DNA of 64,000 nucleotides from an uncultured Chitinophagales bacterium (GTDB lineage: Bacteria > Bacteroidota > Bacteroidia > Chitinophagales > JAHDHT01). Shown here in pieces: positions 45,379 through 53,863 of the stretch (position 1 is its first letter; each line of letters opens with the position of its first letter). The position numbers were made by a program, and so were the translations under genes. The notes under the pieces were generated by a model. It did not search any database. It was not told the origin of the DNA and saw only the letters and a program-made list of their open reading frames with translations. The stretch is from assembly GCA_938023075.1 (NCBI GenBank), contig CALHDG010000130.1, positions 19,851 to 83,850 of the forward strand. The letters run 5' to 3'.

Positions 45379-46461
45379 ATGCAATTATCAGTCATAATAT
45401 ACCGGCTTCTTTTCCTAATTATATTTTTGCCTTCTTGCGAGGGGCAAAAAAAGTTAGATACACTTAAAGAAAATCAGCAGCAGTTAACTGTGGAGGAAGA
45501 CACGTCTCTTCCGATAGCGCAATATGTAGTGGACCTATTTGAAGATTCAAAAGGAAACTTATGGTTTGGTACCATGGAAAAAGGTGTCGCTAAATTTAAT
45601 GGACAAAAGCTGAACTATTTTTCCTTTGCCGATGGATTGTGCGGGAAAACAATATCGAGCATTGCCGAAGATAAAGAAGGGAATATATGGTTTGGTTCGC
45701 ATACCGGACTTTGTAAATTTGATGGACAAACGTTTTCTACTATATGGCTCTCAGAAGGGATACACAACAAAGGAACGGGTTGGATTAATGTACAAGCCGA
45801 TAAAAAGGGCAATATTTGGGCAAGCTCAAACAAAGGTATTTTTCGCTATGTTGATAGCGTTTTTGTAGCATTCAATCTTCCAATCAATACAGAAGAAATT
45901 GCTACTTATAGTATAACCGCAGGCAAAGCTAGTTTGCAGTTAGAAGACCGGAAAGGCAACCTTTGGTTTGGCACCGATGGTTATGGCGCTTTTAAATTTG
46001 ATGGACATTCATTTACCCGCTTTAGTAAAAAAGATGGACTTTGCTCCAATAATATTACTAGTATTATTGAAGATCAACAGCACAATATTTGGTTTGCTTG
46101 TATGCAATCGTATCAACCAGAAATGACTAATGATGGTGGTGTTTGTAAATACAATGGAGAAACGTTTACTCAATTTACCGCAATGAAAGGCTTAAGCGAA
46201 AATGACATTTATACGATATATGAAGATAATAAAGGGAGTATTTGGATTGGAGCAACCGGACTTGGTGTATATCGATATTATATGGGTACTTTTACTCTTT
46301 ATAACAAAACAGACCGAATGGACTTGACCTACAGTTTAGGGCTTCAAGATGCTTTAGAAGATAGCCAAGGCAGACTTTGGTTTGGTTTTTCTGGTGGATT
46401 ATTTCGAATGCATCGTAAGTTGATTGTTCACGTTTCTGAAAATGGGATCTATAAGTTATAG
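45379..46461 (+). CDS. Seven-blade regulator-propeller lipoprotein
   Basis: The 360-residue protein has a signal peptide ending in a lipobox (FLIIFLPSCEG, Cys20). Seven repeats of the two-component-regulator propeller type follow, each with the pattern EDxxGNxWFGT...G(V/L)xKF(N/D)G (FEDSKGNLWFGTMEKGVAKF, AEDKEGNIWFGSHTGLCKF, LEDRKGNLWFGTDGYGAFKF, LEDSQGRLWFGFSGG). In hybrid sensors such propellers sense glycans. Here the protein ends after the propeller with no kinase or helix-turn-helix, so it is a stand-alone envelope propeller. It has 113 bp to the sigma/barrel cassette upstream. Confidence 0.88.
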   Translation: MQLSVIIYRLLFLIIFLPSCEGQKKLDTLKENQQQLTVEEDTSLPIAQYVVDLFEDSKGNLWFGTMEKGVAKFNGQKLNYFSFADGLCGKTISSIAEDKEGNIWFGSHTGLCKFDGQTFSTIWLSEGIHNKGTGWINVQADKKGNIWASSNKGIFRYVDSVFVAFNLPINTEEIATYSITAGKASLQLEDRKGNLWFGTDGYGAFKFDGHSFTRFSKKDGLCSNNITSIIEDQQHNIWFACMQSYQPEMTNDGGVCKYNGETFTQFTAMKGLSENDIYTIYEDNKGSIWIGATGLGVYRYYMGTFTLYNKTDRMDLTYSLGLQDALEDSQGRLWFGFSGGLFRMHRKLIVHVSENGIYKL

Positions 46462-46647
46462 AATAAATTGAAACAAATGAACTGTAAATCCCATCGTACA
46501 AAAGCTGGTGCACTTTACAATATGCAATTGGTCAATAAAAAGATTAATCACCAAATTTTAATGTAGTGACGGTTAAAGTAAAATCAATTGGATTGGCATT
46601 ATAACAGCGAACATCAGTTAAAGTTTTATTTTGTTCTTGTTTAAATT

Positions 46648-47634
46648 TTAGGTCAAATACATTACCCGTTTTACCGCTTGTATAGTTTTAGCTGCATCAG
46701 GCAAATAAGCAGCTACTAAATTAGGGGCATAGGGTAGTGGTGTATCAGCGGCAGTTACCCGTAATACCGGTGCATCTAAATGATCAAAAGCATCAGAAGA
46801 AATTTTAAAAGCAATTTCAGCACCAATACCACCGAGGGGCCAAGTCTCCTCAACAACAACCAACCGGTTCGTTTTTTTAACAGAGTTAATAATCGTTTCA
46901 TAATCTAATGGACGAATGGTCCGCAAATCGATTACTTCTGCTTGTATACTTTCTTTTTGTAATTCATCGGCGGCTGCCAAAGCTACTTTCATCATTTTGT
47001 TGAAAGATACAATGGTTACATCGGTACCGGGTTTTTTAATATCGGCTTTGCCAATGGGTATCAAATATTCTTCTTCCGGTACTTCGCTCATATCGCTGTA
47101 CATTACTTCCGACTCCATAAAAACGATCGGATCATCATCTCGAATGGCAGACTTTAACAAACCTTTTGCATCATATCCATTAGAAACAGAAATTACTTTT
47201 AAACCCGGAAAATTGGCATACAAACTTTCGAAAGACTGAGAGTGAGTAGCCGCCAACTGACCGGCAGAGCCATTTGGTCCTCTAAAAACAACCGGAGCCC
47301 CATACTGACCACCCGACATTTGAAGCATTTTTGCCGCACTGTTAATGATTTGATCGGTAGCCAACAGGGCAAAGTTCCAAGTCATAAATTCAACTATAGG
47401 ACGCAAACCATTCATAGCCGCACCAACGGCAATACCGGCAAAACCTAATTCGGCTATGGGCGTATCAATTATTCGATCTTCCCCAAACTCGGCTAACATA
47501 CCTTGACTAACTTTATAGGCTCCATTATATTCAGCCACTTCCTCGCCCATTAAAAATACGTTTTTATCTCTGCGCATTTCTTCGCTCATCGCCTCTCGTA
47601 CTGCCTCTCGAAATCTGATTTGTCTTACTGCCAT
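46648..47634 (-). CDS. pdhB: Pyruvate dehydrogenase E1 component, beta subunit
   Basis: The beta subunit of the thiamine-diphosphate E1 decarboxylase links glycolysis to acetyl-CoA. The 328-residue protein has REAVREAMSEEMRRDKNVFL, GEEVAEYNGAYKVSQGM, DTPIAELGFAGIAVGAAMNG and FRGPNGSAGQLAATHSQSFE, all standard for E1-beta. The end carries VVEETWPLGGIGAEIAFKI. The alpha subunit and E2/E3 are not in the window. The start is ATG at 47634. Confidence 0.95.
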   Translation of the reverse strand: MAVRQIRFREAVREAMSEEMRRDKNVFLMGEEVAEYNGAYKVSQGMLAEFGEDRIIDTPIAELGFAGIAVGAAMNGLRPIVEFMTWNFALLATDQIINSAAKMLQMSGGQYGAPVVFRGPNGSAGQLAATHSQSFESLYANFPGLKVISVSNGYDAKGLLKSAIRDDDPIVFMESEVMYSDMSEVPEEEYLIPIGKADIKKPGTDVTIVSFNKMMKVALAAADELQKESIQAEVIDLRTIRPLDYETIINSVKKTNRLVVVEETWPLGGIGAEIAFKISSDAFDHLDAPVLRVTAADTPLPYAPNLVAAYLPDAAKTIQAVKRVMYLT

Positions 47635-47756
47635 TTTTGATTAACTATGTTTTGAATGATGTATTACTACAAATGATTAGCAAAAGTAACCTTTCTTGTT
47701 TAAATTTTGATGATTAATTCTGGAGAACGATATAAAAATATATTGATCAACTCTGA

Positions 47757-47900
47757 TAAAGCCATTTTTTGATAGACGAGTTGAAAAACGCAGGCTTAGT
47801 GGGGAACCAAGTCGAGGCTTTTTAAGGAAGTATATCGGAAAATGGCAAAGACAGAAATGTAGATTTATTTTTGTAACACTTAGATGGTCAATTTATTTTT
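47757..47900 (+). repeat. Long-hairpin repeat family 2, copy A
   Basis: The element has arms GCCATTTTTTGATA (47761-47774) and TATCGGAAAATGGC (47833-47846), with an inner hairpin around CTTAGTGGGGAACCAAG. It shares ACGCAGGCTTAG, GAGGCTTTTTA and AAGTATATC.GAAAAT.GCAAAG with copies at 50215 (inverted) and 60430. The T-rich tail reaches the stop codon of menE. It lies downstream of menE and upstream of pdhB. Confidence 0.8.
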
Positions 47901-48965
47901 TTATCGTTCTTGACTAAAGTATTGTCTTTTTATTTTGCCAGATTGGGTTCGTTCAAATTTAGGAAGTACCTTGATTTCCTTAGGCATATATTTATCTTCT
48001 AAAACCCTACTCATCTGTTTTTTTAAAACACCTAAATCAATTGAAGTTTCAGATTCAATTACCAGAATCATCCGTTGACCTAGCAATTCATCTTTACTTG
48101 AAGTAATGTAAAAAGGCTGGCTAATAAAATCCTGAATTTGTGTTTCTATTTTTTCTGGAATTATTTTAATACCACCAGAGTTAATCACATTATCATATCT
48201 GCCTAACCATTCAAATTGATGCTCATTTTTAAGTTTGATGAGATCATTTGTAATTAACGGATGGTCAGCAAATTCCGGTGCCTCTATAATTAAACAATCT
48301 CTGCTATCTTTTGAAATGTTAATATGTTCTAACACTTTAAAATACTTTGAAGAAGGATGGTTTAGTTTTTTTATGGCAATGTGCGAAAGCGTTTCAGTCA
48401 TTCCATAACTATGATAATATTGGTTTGGAAGGGTTTTAATGGTTTCTGCTAGAGCGGAATCTACCGGAGCACCGCCAAGTAAAACGTGTTTAATGTTTTT
48501 TAATTTTTTTGCAGAGGAAGAATTGTTTAAACTGACTTTTGCTTGCATTGGAGTAATAGGGCAAAAATAAAACCGTTCTTCATCACTTACATTTTTTAGA
48601 AAATCTGCTTTAGGTTCGTAATACACCAAATTTAATTGATGTTCAAAGGCTCGTACAATCATCATTTTTCCAGCAATATAGTCAACAGGTAACACCAATA
48701 ATACATCTTGCCCTTTTTTAAAATTAAAATACTTAGCTGTTTTAGCAGCAGATAATTGCATTTTCTTTTTAGCTACATTCCATTTTTTTGGCTTGCCGGT
48801 TGTACCGGAAGATTGAACTTCAATAGTTGGTTCATCTGATAAATAGTCAGCCATGAAACGGAAAATTTTTTCTTTCCAAACCGGCAAATTTAAAAAGGGG
48901 AGTACTTCAACATAATGTTGCAATTCGGCTTTAGTATAACTGTTATCGTTAATTAAATAATTCAT
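47901..48965 (-). CDS. menE: o-Succinylbenzoate-CoA ligase-like AMP-binding protein
   Basis: This is an adenylating enzyme of menaquinone synthesis, a short (354-residue) version as usual in Bacteroidota. The P-loop EVQSSGTTGKPKKWNVAKKK and the aryl-CoA ligase features YHSYGMTETLSHIAIKKL, DNVINSGGIKIIPEKIE and the C-terminal RTQSGKIKRQYF are visible. It directly abuts menC (menC stop at 48966, menE start at 48965), so the two form an operon for successive steps: MenC makes o-succinylbenzoate and MenE activates it. Confidence 0.92.
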   Translation of the reverse strand: MNYLINDNSYTKAELQHYVEVLPFLNLPVWKEKIFRFMADYLSDEPTIEVQSSGTTGKPKKWNVAKKKMQLSAAKTAKYFNFKKGQDVLLVLPVDYIAGKMMIVRAFEHQLNLVYYEPKADFLKNVSDEERFYFCPITPMQAKVSLNNSSSAKKLKNIKHVLLGGAPVDSALAETIKTLPNQYYHSYGMTETLSHIAIKKLNHPSSKYFKVLEHINISKDSRDCLIIEAPEFADHPLITNDLIKLKNEHQFEWLGRYDNVINSGGIKIIPEKIETQIQDFISQPFYITSSKDELLGQRMILVIESETSIDLGVLKKQMSRVLEDKYMPKEIKVLPKFERTQSGKIKRQYFSQER

Positions 48966-50015
48966 TTATAGTAAGTTAGCAAAATCCCATTCTTTTTCTT
49001 TTGAAAAATATAAATTACCATTTTCTATATATAATGGACTGTCAATATTATTATTAAATAATGTACCCGTACCTAAACCTTGAAATGTATTGGTGTTTAA
49101 GGTTGCTGTCCATTGTGCAATGCCATTTAAACCAATGTTGCTTTCTAATGCCGAAGTAACCCACCAACCAATGTTGCGCTTGTCCGCTATTTTAATCCAT
49201 TCTTCCGTTGCTTTAAAGCCACCCAATAAAGAAGGTTTCAAAATAATATATTGAGGTTTTATATCATCTAATAATTTTTCTTTTAGAGTTGTATTGAAGA
49301 TACCGATTAATTCTTCATCTAATGCTATGGGTAGGGGAGTGGCAGCACATAAAGAAGCCATTTCATTAATTTGTTTGGGTTTAATAGGTTGCTCAATAGA
49401 ATGAATGTTCAATTTAGATAAAATATCTAATTTAGTTAAAGCCTCATCACCTGGCTGAAAAGCTCCATTGGCATCTACTCTAATCATCATATCATCTGCT
49501 GTATATTGTTGCCTTATCTTTTTTAGTAAAGCTATTTCATCTTCAAAATTAATAGCACCAATTTTTAATTTAATGCATTGAAAACCTTGTTCAATTTTCT
49601 CTAAAATTTGTTGTTGCATATGCTCATAAGTGTCCATCCAAATTAAGCCATTTATCGGAATTGGTGCATTATTATCAATAAAGTCAGAAGGAAAAAGTAG
49701 ACAAGTTTGGTTTTGTTGCATATCTAAGTAAGCCATTTCCAAAGCAAAGCGTATTGCCGGATATTCAGTTAAATGTGTATCATCTAAGTTCTTTTGTTGA
49801 TTAATTTGTGCAATCACTTTATTGATCGCTGTTTCAAAATTGGAATTGGCATCATAACTTAATCCTTTAATTAAACTGGCTTCACCATAGCCGGTAATCT
49901 TTCCATTATTCAGTTTTATAATATAACTTAGTTTGTCATTTAATATTCCTCTGGAAGTACCCGCAGCCTTATTAAACTGCAGAATAATTTTTTTTATGGT
50001 AGAATTTATTAACAT
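48966..50015 (-). CDS. menC: o-Succinylbenzoate synthase
   Basis: This is an enolase-superfamily dehydratase of menaquinone synthesis, 349 residues. The catalytic and metal residues sit in QCIKLKIGAINF (KxK), MIRVDANGAF (Asp), HSIEQPIKP (Glu), PIALDEELIG (Asp) and IILKPSLLGG (Lys). These place it with MenC rather than Ala-Glu epimerases, and the adjoining menE supports this. Menaquinone is the usual respiratory quinone of Bacteroidota. The start is ATG at 50015. Confidence 0.93.
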   Translation of the reverse strand: MLINSTIKKIILQFNKAAGTSRGILNDKLSYIIKLNNGKITGYGEASLIKGLSYDANSNFETAINKVIAQINQQKNLDDTHLTEYPAIRFALEMAYLDMQQNQTCLLFPSDFIDNNAPIPINGLIWMDTYEHMQQQILEKIEQGFQCIKLKIGAINFEDEIALLKKIRQQYTADDMMIRVDANGAFQPGDEALTKLDILSKLNIHSIEQPIKPKQINEMASLCAATPLPIALDEELIGIFNTTLKEKLLDDIKPQYIILKPSLLGGFKATEEWIKIADKRNIGWWVTSALESNIGLNGIAQWTATLNTNTFQGLGTGTLFNNNIDSPLYIENGNLYFSKEKEWDFANLL

Positions 50016-50080
50016 TGTATAGTTGAAAGTGCTTAATCTAACACTTTGTTTAGAATTACGTATTTAATAGTAAGTATTTT

Positions 50081-50145
50081 ATACCAAATTGATTATACAA
50101 TGTCACGAACCATAGCAGTGTAACATCTTATAATGAAATTGGTAT
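50081..50145. repeat. Short inverted repeat (ATACCAAATTGATTATA)
   Basis: Left arm ATACCAAATTGATTATA (50081-50097) and right arm TATAATGAAATTGGTAT (50129-50145) match at 15 of 17 positions, with a 31-nt centre. It lies upstream of menC, in the 50016-50503 gap that also holds the family 2 repeat. Similar ATACCAATT words occur at 184 and 24169. Confidence 0.6.
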
Positions 50146-50214
50146 TACTTGTTAAAAATAGAATACTTGATTAATTTTATAAGTATTGTGCAGAAAATTA
50201 GATGTACTTTTATG

Positions 50215-50340
50215 TTAAGGAATGAGAAAAAAATAACTTTACATTTTGACTTTGCAATTTTCTGATATACTTGGATGAAAAGCCTTGTCTTAGCCCAGCT
50301 AAGCCTGCGTTTTTCGCCTCGTTTATCAAAAAATTGCTTT
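50215..50340 (-). repeat. Long-hairpin repeat family 2, copy C (inverted)
   Basis: On the minus strand the element reads GCAATTTTTTGAT, AAAAACGCAGGCTTAGC, TGG, GCTAAG and ATCAGAAAATTGC. Outer arms pair at 50254-50266 with 50325-50337 (plus coordinates), and the inner CTTAGC/GCTAAG is a perfect hairpin. The T-rich tail ends near CTCATTCCTT. It lies between the divergent menC gene and the GTPase operon. Confidence 0.8.
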
Positions 50341-50503
50341 ATTATAGATAGTAAATTTATTTTTTCATTATTCTTAAAACCATTTTTGTTAGAAAAGGGG
50401 AAAATTATATTATAATATACATTTAAGTAAAATATATCGAAAAGTAGTAAAAACAGTTTGTAAATTTATTTTGTAGCAATACTAAAAACAAAACTTAAAA
50501 TAA

Positions 50504-50833
50504 ATGGGGAAAGAGTCAAACGTACGGCAGGATGATACTTCAAGTGTCGAGCAAATTAAGAATTTAATTTTTGGTGCTGAGATTAGAGTGTTTAATGAAC
50601 AATTTACAGCATTGGAAAAACAATTAAATGATCATAAACGTCTATTTGATAAAAAAATTCAATTGTTAAGTGAAGAAATAGCTGGAAATTTAGCTAATTT
50701 AGATGGAATAATACAAACTAAGTTAGATGCTAATCAAAAGCAACTTCAAAAAGAAATAGAAAAATTGAACGATGACAAAGTTGACCGGGAAAAATTGAAA
50801 GAAGTATTACTAAAAATAATAGAGGGGGTTTAA
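50504..50833 (+). CDS. Coiled-coil protein with LFGxE-type N-terminal motif
   Basis: The 109-residue soluble, highly charged helical protein opens the GTPase operon. Near residue 17-40 it has VEQIKNLIFGAEIRVFNEQF. This resembles the N-terminal helix (LRxLLFGEE...I..L...L.D) of the OmpA-linked cell-envelope proteins found next to small GTPases in cyanobacteria and other bacteria. The rest is coiled coil ending DKVDREKLKEVLLKIIEG. It directly abuts the next gene (stop 50833, ATG 50834), which begins with the same motif. It is probably a scaffold or partner of that protein. Confidence 0.75.
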   Translation: MGKESNVRQDDTSSVEQIKNLIFGAEIRVFNEQFTALEKQLNDHKRLFDKKIQLLSEEIAGNLANLDGIIQTKLDANQKQLQKEIEKLNDDKVDREKLKEVLLKIIEGV

Positions 50834-51697
50834 ATGACATTTAATGAGTTAAAGGCAAATTCTATGAAAGACGATGAAATTATGTTTCAATTAAAAGAAA
50901 TTTTAGTTGGAGACGAAAAAAAAAGGCAAGAGGAGTTTCATTCTGAGCTAAAAAAAATTGAGAAAACGCTGTATGACAAAAAGGAGTTAAAGGCAGAAAT
51001 TGACCCCATTATAGATGAACGTATTGAAGATTTACGAAATCAGTTTGATCAGTTGTTTGGTGATAAAGTTCAACAGCAAATAAAAAACTCAGAAGAAGAA
51101 TTAATTGTTGCCCTTACTCCTGTAATGGGAAAATTGATTCAAAAATGGATTGCCTATGAATTTAATGAATTTAATAGCAGTATAAATGAATATATTAAAA
51201 ATTCAACCTCTATTCCAGAAATAATATATTGGAAACTGCGGTCATTTATTCTGCCGAGAGGTACTGCCGGAAAAATATTGATGGAAGCCATCGACACGGC
51301 TAAAATTATAGATATTTTTATTATTCAAAAAGAAACGGGTTTTATGATGGCTAAATATTCTGATAAAGAAACCATGAATCAAAATCAAATTGCCGGTATG
51401 ATGACAGCATTGATTAACTTTGGGCAAGATGCCTTAAAAGTTGGCGTCCGCGAAAAAATTGAACAAATTAAATATGAACTATATACCGTAAATATCTATA
51501 ATGATTTTAATTATTATGCCGCAATTTTGTTTGAACATGGTATTCAAGGTAACTTAAAATATGTTGAACCGGTAAAAAAATCGGTTGCTCGATTTATCCA
51601 ACAAGAAATTATTCCAAAAAATTATACCGATAGTGTAGATGTAGACACTTTATCAAAACAGCTTAAAGATTTTTTAAGAAAGGATGCAGTATGTTAA
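50834..51697 (+). CDS. GTPase-module scaffold protein (OmpA-less cell-envelope family)
   Basis: The 287-residue protein has no signal peptide or OmpA domain. It begins with a motif parallel to the preceding protein (LKEILVGDEKKRQEEFHSEL), then a coiled stretch. From about 93 a conserved-looking domain appears: EELIVALTPVMGKLIQKWIA, WKLRSFILPRGTAGKILMEA, IDIFIIQKETGFMMA, and QIAGMMTALINFGQDALK. This series matches the globular part of the proteins usually annotated OmpA/cell envelope biogenesis, which travel with Ras-like GTPases. It overlaps the GTPase gene by 7 bp and is probably its direct partner. Confidence 0.72.
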   Translation: MTFNELKANSMKDDEIMFQLKEILVGDEKKRQEEFHSELKKIEKTLYDKKELKAEIDPIIDERIEDLRNQFDQLFGDKVQQQIKNSEEELIVALTPVMGKLIQKWIAYEFNEFNSSINEYIKNSTSIPEIIYWKLRSFILPRGTAGKILMEAIDTAKIIDIFIIQKETGFMMAKYSDKETMNQNQIAGMMTALINFGQDALKVGVREKIEQIKYELYTVNIYNDFNYYAAILFEHGIQGNLKYVEPVKKSVARFIQQEIIPKNYTDSVDVDTLSKQLKDFLRKDAVC

Positions 51698-52179
51698 GAA
51701 AAAAGATAATTATTTTAGGTGGCTTTGCAGTAGGAAAAACATCATTACTTAAGCGATATGTTTCAAATGAGTTTAATAATGACTATTTGCCTACTATTGG
51801 AGTTAATATCAAAACTAAAATTATTACCTGTAAAAATATAGAAATTGAATTTGTTATATGGGACATTGCAGATGTGGTAACCCATAAAACTATTCCGGTT
51901 GCTTATTTACGAGGCACGCATGCGGCAGTTTTAGTATTTGATGTTGCTCGCGAAAGCAGTTATCAAAGGATATCGGAAGACTTACAGGGGATGAAAAAAA
52001 TTGATCCTTCTATCGAAATTGTAGTAGTGGGTAACAAAAGTGATTTAGTTGAAAAACAACAATTACAAAAAATAGAAGCCGATGTAGATTTTAAAATTAG
52101 CTTATTTACAAGTGCGTTAATAAATGAAAACGTAGAAGATATATTTTTACTATTAGCCGAAAAATTTATTTCAAAATGA
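51691..52179 (+). CDS. Ras/Rab-like small GTPase with altered switch II
   Basis: This is a stand-alone 162-residue small GTPase of the bacterial Ras-like (Rup/MglA-related) type. G1 is GGFAVGKTSL (residues 10-19) and the G2 Thr35 is in PTIGVN. G4 is GNKSDL and G5 is FTSAL. The G3 motif is abnormal: WDIADVVTHK, so DxxG has become DxxD (Asp61) and the catalytic Gln position is Val62. GTP binding is likely but hydrolysis may be slow or partner-dependent. There is no membrane anchor or CAAX. It overlaps the scaffold gene by 7 bp and is followed by the kinase. Confidence 0.88.
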   Translation: MLRKKIIILGGFAVGKTSLLKRYVSNEFNNDYLPTIGVNIKTKIITCKNIEIEFVIWDIADVVTHKTIPVAYLRGTHAAVLVFDVARESSYQRISEDLQGMKKIDPSIEIVVVGNKSDLVEKQQLQKIEADVDFKISLFTSALINENVEDIFLLLAEKFISK

Positions 52180-52192
52180 AGAAAGGTTTGAT

Positions 52193-53362
52193 ATGGATAA
52201 AAATAATAGAAATAGCGACAAAAAAAAACAAATTAGTTTACAACAACAAAACCAAAGTTTATTAAATGCCCTTGAGTATAGAAATGTTCAACTACATTCT
52301 TTATTTAGATCTTTACCTGATCAATATTATCTGTTTTCGAGTGAAGGTATTTGTAAAGAATTTTTAACTAATGATCTATCTGAACTAATTATTAATCCGG
52401 AAAGGATGGGGGATAATGTTGTCGATTTATTTGATGATGTAACAACAGGAGAATTGATAGAAGAATATATAAAAAACGCTGCGTCAACAGGCTTGTTTTT
52501 AACCTGCAAAATCAATATGATCGATTTGCTTAATCAAAAAAGGTATTATGAGTGTCGTTTTTCGGCTACTAATAAAACTGAAGTTATGATGATTGTGCGT
52601 GATATTACTAATGAAGAATTGTATAAAGATAAACTAAAAGTTAAAGTTGATGAACTGAAAAAAACGAATGTAAAATTAAATAAATATATAAAATCGAATG
52701 AAGAACTTGAAAAATTCGCTTATATTGCCTCACATGATTTGAAAGAACCCATTAGAAATATTTCATTTTATGCTCAATATTTAAAGAAAGAATTACAAGA
52801 TTATTCAGCTAATAGTAAAGAATATACCGATGAAATTATAAAGCGAACTTTTCTTATGGAAAGTTTAATTGATAATCTTTTATTGTATTCAAGTGTTGAT
52901 AATCAAGACCTAATAATAGAAAAAATAGATTTGTCGAAACTACTGATAGATGTAAAAAGCAGTTTGAATGTATTAATTAAACAAAATAATGTATCTTTCA
53001 AGATAGAAAAAAATGTAACTATTGATGGAGATCTCTTTATGTTTCATCGTTTGTTTTATAATTTAATTCAAAATGCTATTAAGTATAGAAGCGAAAAAAC
53101 TCCTGAAATTACTATTAGCAGTAACGAAACTAAAAACTCCATATTAGTAAAGTTAATTGATAATGGCATAGGTATTTCTAAGCAATATGTTGAATATGTT
53201 TTCGGTTTGTTTAAGAAAATAAAAAATAACCAAACTGAAGGGGCAGGTTTAGGCTTATCAATTTGTAGAAGAATTGTAGAACGACATTTTGGTGAAATAT
53301 ATATAGAATCGGATTTAGGAAGCGGAACTACAATAAACATAAAATTACCTAAAAACGTATAA
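52193..53362 (+). CDS. Cytoplasmic PAS-type sensor histidine kinase
   Basis: The 389-residue kinase has no membrane segment. A PAS-like domain lies at about 35-138 (LHSLFRSLPDQYYLFSSEGI ... TEVMMIVRDITN), then a coiled linker. The HisKA box contains His181 in YIASHDLKEPIRNISFYAQY. The HATPase domain has NLIQNAIKYRSE, IDNGIGISKQYV and GAGLGLSICRRIVERH. It lies 13 bp after the GTPase gene and 9 bp before its likely response regulator, so GTPase and kinase are probably made together. Confidence 0.92.
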   Translation: MDKNNRNSDKKKQISLQQQNQSLLNALEYRNVQLHSLFRSLPDQYYLFSSEGICKEFLTNDLSELIINPERMGDNVVDLFDDVTTGELIEEYIKNAASTGLFLTCKINMIDLLNQKRYYECRFSATNKTEVMMIVRDITNEELYKDKLKVKVDELKKTNVKLNKYIKSNEELEKFAYIASHDLKEPIRNISFYAQYLKKELQDYSANSKEYTDEIIKRTFLMESLIDNLLLYSSVDNQDLIIEKIDLSKLLIDVKSSLNVLIKQNNVSFKIEKNVTIDGDLFMFHRLFYNLIQNAIKYRSEKTPEITISSNETKNSILVKLIDNGIGISKQYVEYVFGLFKKIKNNQTEGAGLGLSICRRIVERHFGEIYIESDLGSGTTINIKLPKNV

Positions 53363-53371
53363 TAATTTATT

Positions 53372-53833
53372 ATGAAAAAAATATTGCTAATAGAGGATAA
53401 TGAGTTAGATGTAAAAGTATTTACAAACATTGTAAAAAATTCAGAATTTAAACATTCGGAAATTAAAGTAATTAAAGATGGGGCTGAAGCCCTTGATTTT
53501 GTAATTAATACTATTGAAAAGAATCAAACATTTTGGCCCGATATTGTTTTTTTAGATCATCATTTACCTTTTAAAAATGGCGATATTGTCTTAAGATATA
53601 TAAAATCTAAACATTTGCTAAAAACTATACCGGTAATTATAATTTCTAATTCTGTACATCAAAAAGACATTTCAGAAGCGTATCATTTTCATGTAAATGC
53701 TTATATTAACAAAGCCATGGATTTGGATGTTTTTGAATATCGAATTATAAAATCTTTAGATTATTGGTTTCGGGTAGTTGAACCTGCCGATCAATATGTT
53801 ATTAAGCAAGCCAGCCAATTTGAAGATCATTGA
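53372..53833 (+). CDS. Single-domain response regulator (Rcp1-like)
   Basis: The 153-residue receiver domain has the acidic pair E8/D9 (LLIEDNELD), the phospho-acceptor Asp62 (DIVFLDHHLPFKNG), Ser92 (IISNS) and Lys114 (INKAMD). There is no DNA-binding or enzyme output. The long DGAEALDFV and DHHLPFKNGDIVLRYIK segments place it with phytochrome-associated Rcp1-type regulators. It is probably phosphorylated by the kinase just upstream. It ends the five-gene GTPase operon. Confidence 0.92.
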   Translation: MKKILLIEDNELDVKVFTNIVKNSEFKHSEIKVIKDGAEALDFVINTIEKNQTFWPDIVFLDHHLPFKNGDIVLRYIKSKHLLKTIPVIIISNSVHQKDISEAYHFHVNAYINKAMDLDVFEYRIIKSLDYWFRVVEPADQYVIKQASQFEDH

Positions 53834-53863
53834 AACTAATTATCGTCAACTCAATATTTCTGT

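Noticed and set aside
46544-46660. Open minus-strand frame (FKQEQNKTLTDVRCYNANPI) just past the pdhB stop
   Set aside because: It overlaps the pdhB 3' end out of frame, has no clear start, and I could not match it to a family; possibly a gene-end remnant but not supportable.
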